From positions 1 through 5,748 of the forward strand of contig JAIRLF010000002.1 in NCBI GenBank assembly GCA_031259655.1: 5,748 bases of DNA, given 5' to 3'. The position numbers were made by a program, and so were the translations under genes. Below the pieces are notes generated by a model that did no database searches, had not been told where the DNA came from, and saw only the letters and a program-made list of their open reading frames with translations. The stretch comes from Prevotellaceae bacterium (GTDB lineage: Bacteria > Bacteroidota > Bacteroidia > Bacteroidales > UBA932). How positions within the stretch are numbered: position 1 is the stretch's first letter; every line of letters begins with the position of its first letter. Positions 1-5,748 of the stretch are shown here, in pieces.

Positions 1-19
1 ATAAGGTTTAGCTACTTTT

Positions 20-169
20 CGGGTGTATTTCAAATTGTCGCATAACAGGAAATTAACCGCAAAGGGCGCAAAGATGAAAGCGCAAAGAACGCTACGCGCT
101 TTGCGCCCTTTGCGGATACTTTGTGTTCTTTGCGGTAAAAAATAAAAGCGACAATTTGAAATGCACCCG
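20..169. repeat. Palindromic, MITE/REP-like intergenic repeat with CGCAAAG heptamers
   Basis: The outer arms 20-41 and 148-169 are inverted repeats of 22 bp; the only imperfection, 26 against 163, would be a G-U wobble in RNA. Inside them, 57-73 and 99-115 are perfect 17-bp inverted repeats (ccgcaaagggcgcaaag on the left). The heptamer CGCAAAG occurs at 58, 67 and 81, and its complement CTTTGCG at 99, 108 and 128, with a degenerate copy (ctttgtg) at 119; several copies are 9 bp apart. A further near-match pairs 53-64 with 128-139, so alternative folds are possible. No target-site duplication is obvious beside the arms, and the element encodes no protein. It could be a non-autonomous mobile element, a REP-like dispersed repeat, or a structured transcript end. 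Copy number elsewhere in the genome cannot be seen from this window. Confidence 0.7.
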
Positions 170-284
170 TAATCACAATATTTTCACCGAAATCCCCTGT
201 CGCTTCAATATCAGTAAGGTTGAATAAAGCGGGAATATTGTCCGTCGACCCGAAACTGATTTCGCACGGTTGTACCAAAAATTA

Positions 285-315
285 TTTGTCATATTCGATA
301 ATTTATATACCTTTG
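285..315 (+). promoter_or_regulatory. Bacteroidota-type housekeeping promoter of rplU-rpmA
   Basis: TTTG at 285-288 is followed after exactly 19 bp by TACCTTTG at 308-315. This matches the known Bacteroidota primary sigma factor consensus TTTG / TAnnTTTG with its usual spacing. Transcription would be expected to begin a few bases after 315, giving an A/T-rich leader of about 30 nt before the rplU ATG at 355. That is too short for a large riboswitch or ribosomal-protein leader. The bases just after the -7 element (gcgccct) continue an 11-mer that also occurs in the upstream palindromic repeat at 99-109. Confidence 0.8.
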
Positions 316-354
316 CGCCCTGAAATTTTATAATTTAATAAAACACACACATTG

Positions 355-663
355 ATGTACGCAATTGTAGAAATAGCAGGTCAGCAATTTAAAGTAACAA
401 AAGATCAGAGACTCTTCGTACACCGTCTGGAGCAAGCCGAAGGCGACTCCGTGAGTTTCGATAAAGTCCTGCTTATAGATGACGACGGTAAGGTTCAGGT
501 TGGCGCACCTACGCTTAAAGACGCCACAGTGACTGCCAAGGTCTTGAAACATCTTAAAGGAGATAAGGTTATTGTTTTCAAGAAAAAACGCAGGAAAGGA
601 TATAAGGTGAAAAACGGACACCGTCAGTTTTTTACTCAAATCCAAATTGAAAATATTGTATAA
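355..663 (+). CDS. rplU: 50S ribosomal protein L21
   Basis: This 102-residue protein is bacterial ribosomal protein bL21, a component of the large subunit that binds 23S rRNA. The N-terminus [14 protein letters not shown] is typical of the family. The basic C-terminal signature lies at residues 76-91 ([16 protein letters not shown]), followed by the usual T-x-I-x-I-x-x-I ending. Length is normal for bL21. An in-frame TTG at 352 could add one residue, but the ATG at 355 matches the conserved family start and is preferred. There is no clear Shine-Dalgarno sequence, only an A-rich leader, as is common in Bacteroidota. It is the first gene of an operon with rpmA, 24 bp downstream, transcribed from the promoter at 285-315 and ended by the hairpin at 978-1014. 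The gene looks intact. Confidence 0.97.
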   Translation: MYAIVEIAGQQFKVTKDQRLFVHRLEQAEGDSVSFDKVLLIDDDGKVQVGAPTLKDATVTAKVLKHLKGDKVIVFKKKRRKGYKVKNGHRQFFTQIQIENIV

Positions 664-687
664 TTAATTTTGAAAAGACAGTAAAAA

Positions 688-945
688 ATGGCACACAAAA
701 AAGGAGTTGGAAGTTCGAAAAACGGACGCGAATCACACAGTAAACGCTTGGGTGTGAAAATTTTTGGCGGACAAACGACTAAAGCGGGAAATATACTGGT
801 TCGTCAAAGAGGAACAGTTCACCGTCCGGGTGAAAATGTAGGTATCGGTAAAGACCATACGCTGTACGCACTTATCGATGGAGTTGTTGTTTTCAAAAAG
901 AAAGCAAATTCAAAATCGTTTGTATCGGTTGTCGCGCAATCGTAA
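688..945 (+). CDS. rpmA: 50S ribosomal protein L27
   Basis: This 85-residue protein is bacterial ribosomal protein bL27, whose flexible N-terminal tail reaches toward the peptidyl-transferase centre of the large subunit. It begins [20 protein letters not shown], the usual family start. It contains the full L27 signature at residues 34-48, G-N-I-L-V-R-Q-R-G then five residues and G. It starts directly with MAHKKG and has no N-terminal extension of the kind that Firmicutes remove with the Prp protease, so no processing is expected. It lies 24 bp after rplU on the same strand, the near-universal L21-L27 order, and shares its promoter and terminator. An A-rich stretch (gtaaaaa) precedes the ATG. 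The gene looks intact. Confidence 0.97.
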   Translation: MAHKKGVGSSKNGRESHSKRLGVKIFGGQTTKAGNILVRQRGTVHRPGENVGIGKDHTLYALIDGVVVFKKKANSKSFVSVVAQS

Positions 946-977
946 AAAGCTGTACAGTTAATTGTAACGGCAATGAC

Positions 978-1014
978 AACAGGCTGTCTCCAAACGGGGA
1001 CAGCCTGTTTTTTT
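978..1014 (+). terminator. Rho-independent terminator of the rplU-rpmA operon
   Basis: A 14-bp stem pairs 978-991 with 996-1009, with one G-T wobble (989/998) and a four-base AAAC loop at 992-995. It runs directly into seven T residues at 1008-1014. The hairpin lies 32 bp after the rpmA stop codon and has the classic form of an intrinsic terminator. It separates the ribosomal operon from the gene that follows. Confidence 0.93.
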
Positions 1015-1263
1015 GAGTAATAAGAGCCAAATCTTAAATTTTTGATTTTATACATAAATGCAGTGATAAAGGCTCGAAATACGGAAAATGGCAATACTGT
1101 GTTCATCGTCTTCGTTTTGCGGATTTCGTTCAATCGGAGGCGACAGTGTTAAACAGCGGTCTTTATCCTCATCGAAATTTCTTGCAAAAGTGTAACATGA
1201 TAAAAAAATAAACGTCTTATATAATGTAAACACAGTCAAAAAATGATTTATAAAATAAATACA

Positions 1264-2073
1264 ATGAAAAGAAATTTAATTACATTAGCATTAATTTGCG
1301 CATCATTCTTCTGTACAACAGTTTGTACGTCAGAAAAACCGGTCAAAGAGACCAGAGAAACAGATTCTTTCCGTAAAATCAGTTTGGGAGGAGGTATTGA
1401 CATTTATTTTGTTCAAAGCGATTCGTACAGCGTTGTGGTAGAGGCTGAGGAAAAGTATTTAGACAAGATTGTTACCGAAGTGAAAGACGAAACTCTTGTC
1501 GTCAAATGGAACGTCGAAGGGAAGGAAAGAATAAAAATTGTAAAATGGAGAACTTCCAACTTAAAAGTGTATGTTTCGGCGCCGGCGCTTTACGAAGTAA
1601 AAGTATCCGGAGGTTCTGATTTTTATGCGGATAAGTTAAAATGCGACGACGGTTTTCATTTACAGACATCAGGAGGAGCCGACGCAAAGATAGGCGAACT
1701 GAATGTTGACGGAGGCGTTGATATTTCTTCGTCAGGAGGCTCCGACATTATTATCGAAAGCCTGACTGTCGCCGGAGCAATCGAAATATCAACCTCAGGC
1801 GGCTCCGACTGTGATGTGAACAATCTTCAAGTCTCCGACAGCAATTTCTCCTGCAATTTCTCGTCAAGCGGAGGAGGCGATTTGAATATCAAGAATCTCA
1901 TCACTTCGGGAAATCTTGCTGCCTCCGCTTCGGGCGGAGCCGATATCAATATAAGCGGAAAAGCCGGTGATGTCAAAATATCTGCCTCGGGCGGCGCGGA
2001 TGTCAACATCACAAAACTGACATATACAACGATAGACATCACAAAATCCGGAGCAGGTGATGTTCACCGATAA
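1264..2073 (+). CDS. Exported head-GIN domain (DUF2807) protein
   Basis: This 269-residue protein has an N-terminal export signal: KRN, then a hydrophobic run at residues 5-20. A DUF2807/head-GIN domain follows, opening with FRKISLGGGIDIYFVQ (37-51) and continuing into VVVEAEEKYLDKI and LVVKW. From residue 115 on, SGG[SAG]D-like turns occur at 115, 136, 157, 178, 202, 223 and 242, with a variant SGAGD at 262. The spacing of 19-24 residues suggests stacked beta-helix rungs. Residue numbers count from the ATG at 1264. An in-frame ATG at 1243 would add seven residues (MIYKINT) before an otherwise normal signal peptide, so the later start is preferred but not proven. Cysteines at 12, 17 and 21 do not form a good lipobox, so periplasmic or surface lipoprotein fate is unclear. 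The family is often described as a putative adhesin, but its molecular role is unknown. The next gene starts 30 bp on with no terminator between, suggesting co-transcription with the permease. No Bacteroidota consensus promoter is evident upstream. Confidence 0.88.
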   Translation: MKRNLITLALICASFFCTTVCTSEKPVKETRETDSFRKISLGGGIDIYFVQSDSYSVVVEAEEKYLDKIVTEVKDETLVVKWNVEGKERIKIVKWRTSNLKVYVSAPALYEVKVSGGSDFYADKLKCDDGFHLQTSGGADAKIGELNVDGGVDISSSGGSDIIIESLTVAGAIEISTSGGSDCDVNNLQVSDSNFSCNFSSSGGGDLNIKNLITSGNLAASASGGADINISGKAGDVKISASGGADVNITKLTYTTIDITKSGAGDVHR

Positions 2074-2103
2074 AATGTATTCATTTTGATAACTGTTTGA
2101 ATT

Positions 2104-4434
2104 ATGAGACTCATACTTAGAAATTTTATTTTTGTCCTGAAACGGTTTAAAGTATCGAGTATATTGAATATTTTGGGATTATCGGTTGCTTTTGCCGTAT
2201 TTTTTGTAGTCGTTATTCAGGCGCATTACGATTTCGGTTTTGACGAAAATTTCGAAAAAGCAGACAATATCTACCTTATCTCCAAATACCTTCCGCATCG
2301 TGGTACCCGCTGGAGTACTACAAACACTATGTTGTCGAAAATGATAGCCGAAAAGTATCCGGAAGTGAAAAATTATTGTTTCACAAATAATAACATGAAC
2401 AATATGCGATTTGATGTTAAGGATGCGACGGGCGACAGTCACAAATTTGAGTCGCCGGTATTACGAGCAAGCGAGGGTATTTTGGACATGTTTACTCCGA
2501 AAATAATCGCAGGCGATGCACGTCAGGCGTTTACCGAACCCAACAAAGTGATGCTTACGAAAAGCGTTGCACAAAAATTTTTCGGCAAGGCAGACCCTCT
2601 CGGTAAGACTTTTACTCCTCACTACGGTACTCACTCCGGCGATATCCTGTTTACGGTTGTTGCGGTGTGCGAGGATTTTCCGGAGAATTGCAGTTTGACT
2701 AACGGAGTGTATATGATGCAGCCCGAAGATGTTGATTCCGAATGGTCATATATTTCCTATCTGGAAATCGGCGAGGGCGACAGAGACAAAATTTTGAACG
2801 GTCTCAACAGCGATGAATCTTTAACAGAACAGAACGGGGAGCGGGGATGGGTCTTTGAACTGACCGCTCTGCCCGATATTCATCTGAAATTTCCGGCTAC
2901 AGGCAAGGGCAGTTTGAATACAACTCTCTCGTTATTAGCTATCGGGATATTGCTTCTGATTATTGCATATATCAATTTCATTAACTTTTCCGTTTCGATG
3001 GCGCCCGTCAGGCTGAAGGGGCTGAATATACGGAGAATACTTGGCGAAAGCGCGTTTCTTCTGAAATTCTCTATCGTGATGGAAGCCGTATTTATTTCGT
3101 TGATTGCGGTTGTCATATCGCTCTTTTTCGTCCATTATTTCGGCACAAGCGTAGTCCGTGAATTTTTTCAGGCAGATATCTCACTGTCGAAAAACATCGG
3201 ATTATATCCGTTGATGGCGTGTCTTGCGTTGATACTGGGACTTGTCGCCGGTCTCTATCCCGCTTTTTACAGTACGGCGTTCAAACCCGCAATGGCGCTT
3301 AGCGGTTCGTATATGCTTTCGATGGGCAGCAAGATTTTGAAAAATACACTTATCATCATACAGTTCAGTTCGGCTGTTTTATTGGTAACCGTATCCGGAT
3401 TCATCAAAATACAGCACGATTACATGCAGGACAAGTCATGGGGTATCCGGAAAGATAATGTTGCCTACTTGCCGGCATATCTGTTAAGCGATGTAAAAGC
3501 GTTTGAAATCGAGCTGAAGAAAAACCCTGATATTATTGACTTCACGTATTCCGCTTTTCTCCCGGGAACCGAAAGAATGATGACATGGGGACGCTCGTTT
3601 GAAGGCACGGGAGTGAACATGGCTGTGTGGCCCGTAAGTCATAATTATTTGCGTTTCTTTGGGATAAATATCGTCGAAGGTAGCGATTTCGAAGAAGGCG
3701 ACATGCAGGGGAAAGGGAAAATGATATTTAACCGGACGTTTGTGAAAAAATACGGTTTTACCGAACTTGTAGGCAAAGAAATCGAGGGATTTTCCGAATC
3801 CTGTGAAATCATCGGGATAATGGAGGATTTCAATTTCGAATCATTGCGCGCGCCTGTGCGTCCTATTGCTTTCGTTACGGGCAAAAACTATACTAACGGG
3901 CTTGGAGCTTTTCTCGTGAGAATCAACGGGGCAAATACCCGCAGCGCTCTCGATTATATGCAGGCTCTGTGTAAACAGTTCAGCAGCGAACCTGTGAAAA
4001 TCGGTTTTCTGGACGAAGAACTTCATAAACTTTACAAACAGGAAAACAATCTCGCCAAACTGATTTCGATTTTCGGACTGATTACTATCCTTGTAACCGT
4101 TATGGGCGTGTATGGTCTGATTTTGTTCAATGTCAAATCGAAACGGAAAACTATCGCCATACACAAAATCAACGGCGCATCGGTAAAAGAGGTGATTCTG
4201 ATGTTGAACAGAGGCTTTATATTACAGTTTTTAATTGCATATATTATTGCCGTCCCGTTGGCATATATTATCGTTAACCGCTGGCTCGAAAATTTTGCAT
4301 ACAAAACTGCAATACACTGGTGGATGTTTATATTGAGCGGTGTGTTAGTGTTTGTTATCGTGCTGATAACCGTAAGTTATCAAAGCTACAAGGCAGCTAC
4401 TGCCAATCCTGTGGATGGAATAAAAGCGAATTAG
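2104..4434 (+). CDS. FtsX/MacB-like ABC transporter permease, two FtsX domains
   Basis: This 776-residue inner-membrane protein has the full-length, two-module layout common in Bacteroidota permeases. A first membrane segment lies at about 21-40, then a periplasmic MacB-type domain at about 41-270 (LTKSVAQKFFGKADPLGKTF, 151-170, is typical). Three helices follow at about 275-297, 325-345 and 366-388. The second module repeats this: a helix at 411-432, a periplasmic domain, then helices at 653-676, 705-727 and 739-760. The coupling motifs are IRRILGES (309-316) and IHKINGAS (686-693), variants of the family's IRKxxGAS. The C-terminus NPVDGIKAN (768-776) fits the usual NPxxxLR ending. There is no Walker A or ABC signature, so an ATPase must come from elsewhere. 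MacB/FtsX relatives work by transducing ATP-driven motion to the periplasm (efflux, lipoprotein release or peptidoglycan control), and the substrate here is unknown. The gene lies 30 bp after the DUF2807 gene. It is intact, with ATG start and TAG stop. Confidence 0.93.
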   Translation: MRLILRNFIFVLKRFKVSSILNILGLSVAFAVFFVVVIQAHYDFGFDENFEKADNIYLISKYLPHRGTRWSTTNTMLSKMIAEKYPEVKNYCFTNNNMNNMRFDVKDATGDSHKFESPVLRASEGILDMFTPKIIAGDARQAFTEPNKVMLTKSVAQKFFGKADPLGKTFTPHYGTHSGDILFTVVAVCEDFPENCSLTNGVYMMQPEDVDSEWSYISYLEIGEGDRDKILNGLNSDESLTEQNGERGWVFELTALPDIHLKFPATGKGSLNTTLSLLAIGILLLIIAYINFINFSVSMAPVRLKGLNIRRILGESAFLLKFSIVMEAVFISLIAVVISLFFVHYFGTSVVREFFQADISLSKNIGLYPLMACLALILGLVAGLYPAFYSTAFKPAMALSGSYMLSMGSKILKNTLIIIQFSSAVLLVTVSGFIKIQHDYMQDKSWGIRKDNVAYLPAYLLSDVKAFEIELKKNPDIIDFTYSAFLPGTERMMTWGRSFEGTGVNMAVWPVSHNYLRFFGINIVEGSDFEEGDMQGKGKMIFNRTFVKKYGFTELVGKEIEGFSESCEIIGIMEDFNFESLRAPVRPIAFVTGKNYTNGLGAFLVRINGANTRSALDYMQALCKQFSSEPVKIGFLDEELHKLYKQENNLAKLISIFGLITILVTVMGVYGLILFNVKSKRKTIAIHKINGASVKEVILMLNRGFILQFLIAYIIAVPLAYIIVNRWLENFAYKTAIHWWMFILSGVLVFVIVLITVSYQSYKAATANPVDGIKAN

Positions 4435-4472
4435 GCGAGGGTATCTCACTGTACGATTGCAGAAATGACGGG

Positions 4473-4510
4473 AAACGTTTGCCGGATGCGTAGGCTTCCG
4501 GCAAATGTTT
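4473..4510. terminator. Inverted repeat between convergent genes, possible terminator
   Basis: A 14-bp stem pairs 4473-4486 with 4497-4510, with one G-T wobble (4477/4506) around a 10-base loop. It lies 38 bp after the permease stop and 52 bp beyond the stop of the convergent minus-strand gene, the expected place for a shared terminator. It lacks a long T tract on either strand, having only TTT at 4508-4510 on the plus strand, so intrinsic termination would be weak. The core tgccggatgcg resembles enterobacterial REP sequences, so a dispersed palindromic repeat is an alternative. Confidence 0.5.
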
Positions 4511-4562
4511 ATGTCTTGAATTTTCATGAGCGTTCCGTTATATCCTGTTTTCATACCTTTAT

Positions 4563-5748
4563 TTATATTGTTGTTATTTCAAATTTATTTTTGCCGATGA
4601 AGATAAGCAAGGCTGCTTTCAGATTCGGACGGTCTTTCATCCTGTACGATTGAAGATATTGCTTTAACTGCTCCAGACCTTCGTCGCGTTTAGCGGCGAT
4701 TTCGTTCTTTTTTGCCGATGTCTTGCAGTATTTTATTTCGAAAATCCATTCGTAAGTAATCTCAGGATACCGCGGATTACGTTGCAGGAAAATATCCGCC
4801 CGTCCGGGTACTGTTTCGTATTCGCTCATCGGAATGTAAATATTGCTCATAAGCAAATATGCCAGCATCAAAATTTGGATATATTTTTCGTCGAAATTCT
4901 GTAAATCGTGGTCGGAAAGTTTGCTGAAAGCGTTTTCCGAGATGTATGCGATAAACTGTTGCACGTTGCCTGTCGTAGCGAGTGCATAGATTGCATCTTC
5001 CAGCAGACCGGACTGAATCGTTATATTCGGAGACGTTTCCATAACATATTTTGCCAGATATTCCCAGTATTGGATTTTAATGGAATAGTTTGGGATGCAG
5101 AGTTTCAACCGTGACTGGTACGGTTGTTCTACTGTCAACATTCCCATGTAGAATAACAAAGAAATGAAATAACTGTCATCGTCTATCATATCTATCGGGA
5201 ATTTTTCCAAAATTCTGGAAACTATACTTCCTTCCCTCATAATCTGTAACAAAATTTCACGGTTTTTTTTGTTCTGCGAGAGTCGCTGTAAACGACCGTA
5301 ATCTGTATGAAGATTCGGATCGATAATGTTTTCAGGCGGTTTGCCCTCATCAAGTATCTGTTTGAAAAAATACAGTATCATCGCAGGATTATATACTCTG
5401 TTTTTGGCATCTTTATGAAACAGATAGCCATTATAATACGCTTCCATATCCACATTAATCAATGCCGGATCGACGCCTGTTTCCGACATCAACGTTTCTA
5501 CTTCTGCTTGAGTAAATCCCCGCATTTCGTTATACTTTTGTTTAAGCGTAAGCAGTTCGGCAATATTGTAGCCGCTTGTCAGGTCGTCGAGCATCACGGG
5601 CGAAATGCCGGTGATAAACGTTCGATAAACAATAGACGATTTTGTTTCTCCCTTGATTCGTTCATAAAAGTCGCGCACCATACCGTTTGCCGTCACCATA
5701 GTCTTGTAAAAATCTTTGCCTGCGAGTGTTCCCATTGCAATCAGGTCG
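4563..5748 (-). CDS. AAA-ATPase-like / PD-(D/E)XK nuclease-family protein, 5' end outside window
   Basis: The reading frame stays open to the window edge: codons for D-L-I-A precede the Met at 5733-5735, so that Met is internal and the true start lies beyond 5748. About 394 residues are visible; numbers below count from that Met. The part present covers the end of the AAA-ATPase-like domain, with FITGISPVMLDDLTSGYNI (40-58). It continues with the family block YNGYLF (101-106) and YNPAMILYFF (115-124). The C-terminal PD-(D/E)XK-like domain has GRADIFL (311-317) followed by FEIKY (332-336), giving the D and E-x-K pattern (D314, E333, K335), then GLEQLKQY (353-360). The catalytic residues therefore look preserved. 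The N-terminal P-loop expected of the family is outside the window. Relatives are numerous in Bacteroidota; I know of no settled function, and nuclease activity is inference. The gene is convergent with the permease gene and probably unrelated to it. Confidence 0.88.
   Translation of the reverse strand, partial: DLIAMGTLAGKDFYKTMVTANGMVRDFYERIKGETKSSIVYRTFITGISPVMLDDLTSGYNIAELLTLKQKYNEMRGFTQAEVETLMSETGVDPALINVDMEAYYNGYLFHKDAKNRVYNPAMILYFFKQILDEGKPPENIIDPNLHTDYGRLQRLSQNKKNREILLQIMREGSIVSRILEKFPIDMIDDDSYFISLLFYMGMLTVEQPYQSRLKLCIPNYSIKIQYWEYLAKYVMETSPNITIQSGLLEDAIYALATTGNVQQFIAYISENAFSKLSDHDLQNFDEKYIQILMLAYLLMSNIYIPMSEYETVPGRADIFLQRNPRYPEITYEWIFEIKYCKTSAKKNEIAAKRDEGLEQLKQYLQSYRMKDRPNLKAALLIFIGKNKFEITTI

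Noticed and set aside
30..278. Minus-strand 82-codon frame upstream of rplU
   Set aside because: It begins at a TTG, and about half of it (from 169 down) is translation of the palindromic repeat. Not a credible gene as it stands; the stretch 170-281 is kept only as a possible relic.
819..1133. Minus-strand frame across the end of rpmA and its terminator
   Set aside because: It runs antisense through a certain ribosomal gene and an intrinsic terminator; no family resemblance.
1217..1226. TATAAT-like sequence upstream of the DUF2807 gene
   Set aside because: Bacteroidota promoters use TAnnTTTG, and no TTTG or TTGACA-like partner lies at a suitable distance; an AT-rich spacer easily gives such a match.
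1827..2067. Two overlapping minus-strand frames rich in AARG/SAPPEA-like repeats
   Set aside because: They are the antisense shadow of the repeated SGGSD codons of the DUF2807 gene.
4449..4652. Direct repeat ctgtacgattg at 4449-4459 and 4642-4652
   Set aside because: Only 11 bp, and the second copy is coding sequence of the AAA/PD-(D/E)XK gene; probably chance, with no flanking structure to suggest attachment sites.
4465..4653. Plus-strand 62-codon frame between the convergent genes
   Set aside because: It spans the hairpin and the 3' end of the minus-strand gene, with no start context or recognisable family.
1..5748. CRISPR arrays, tRNA or rRNA genes, insertion-sequence transposases
   Set aside because: No regularly spaced direct repeats with unique spacers, no cloverleaf or rRNA-like sequence, and no transposase-like protein were seen on either strand.

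Overview
The window looks like chromosomal DNA of a member of the Bacteroidota, most likely Bacteroidales. Four things point there. The ribosomal operon has a textbook Bacteroidota promoter (TTTG, 19 bp, TAnnTTTG). Starts are preceded by A-rich sequence and not by strong Shine-Dalgarno motifs. There is a head-GIN/DUF2807 protein and a lone two-FtsX-domain permease. A member of the AAA-ATPase-like/PD-(D/E)XK family, which is expanded in this phylum, is also present. This assignment is inference from gene content and signals, not from a database match.

Layout. Positions 1-284 hold no convincing gene. They carry a roughly 150-bp imperfect palindrome (20-169) built from CGCAAAG/CTTTGCG heptamers inside 22-bp inverted arms, followed by a stop-free minus-strand stretch that may be a gene relic. 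The promoter at 285-315 drives rplU (L21, 355-663) and rpmA (L27, 688-945), and a strong intrinsic terminator at 978-1014 ends that operon. A 250-bp spacer with no recognisable promoter follows. Next comes an exported DUF2807 protein (1264-2073) with eight SGGSD-like turns about 21 residues apart. Thirty bp later, with no terminator between, is an FtsX/MacB-type permease of 776 residues (2104-4434). A 128-bp spacer with a hairpin (4473-4510) separates this pair from a convergent minus-strand gene (4563-5748). That gene is cut by the window end and encodes the C-terminal part of an AAA-ATPase-like protein with a PD-(D/E)XK nuclease-like domain.

How the genes work together. rplU and rpmA are the conserved L21-L27 housekeeping pair. 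The DUF2807 gene and the permease gene are probably co-transcribed and both act at the cell envelope, so they may form a functional pair, but no ATPase partner is present here. The AAA/PD-(D/E)XK gene is an independent, convergent neighbour. I see no strong evidence for a new multi-gene system. The best leads are the palindromic heptamer repeat next to the ribosomal promoter and the DUF2807-permease pair.
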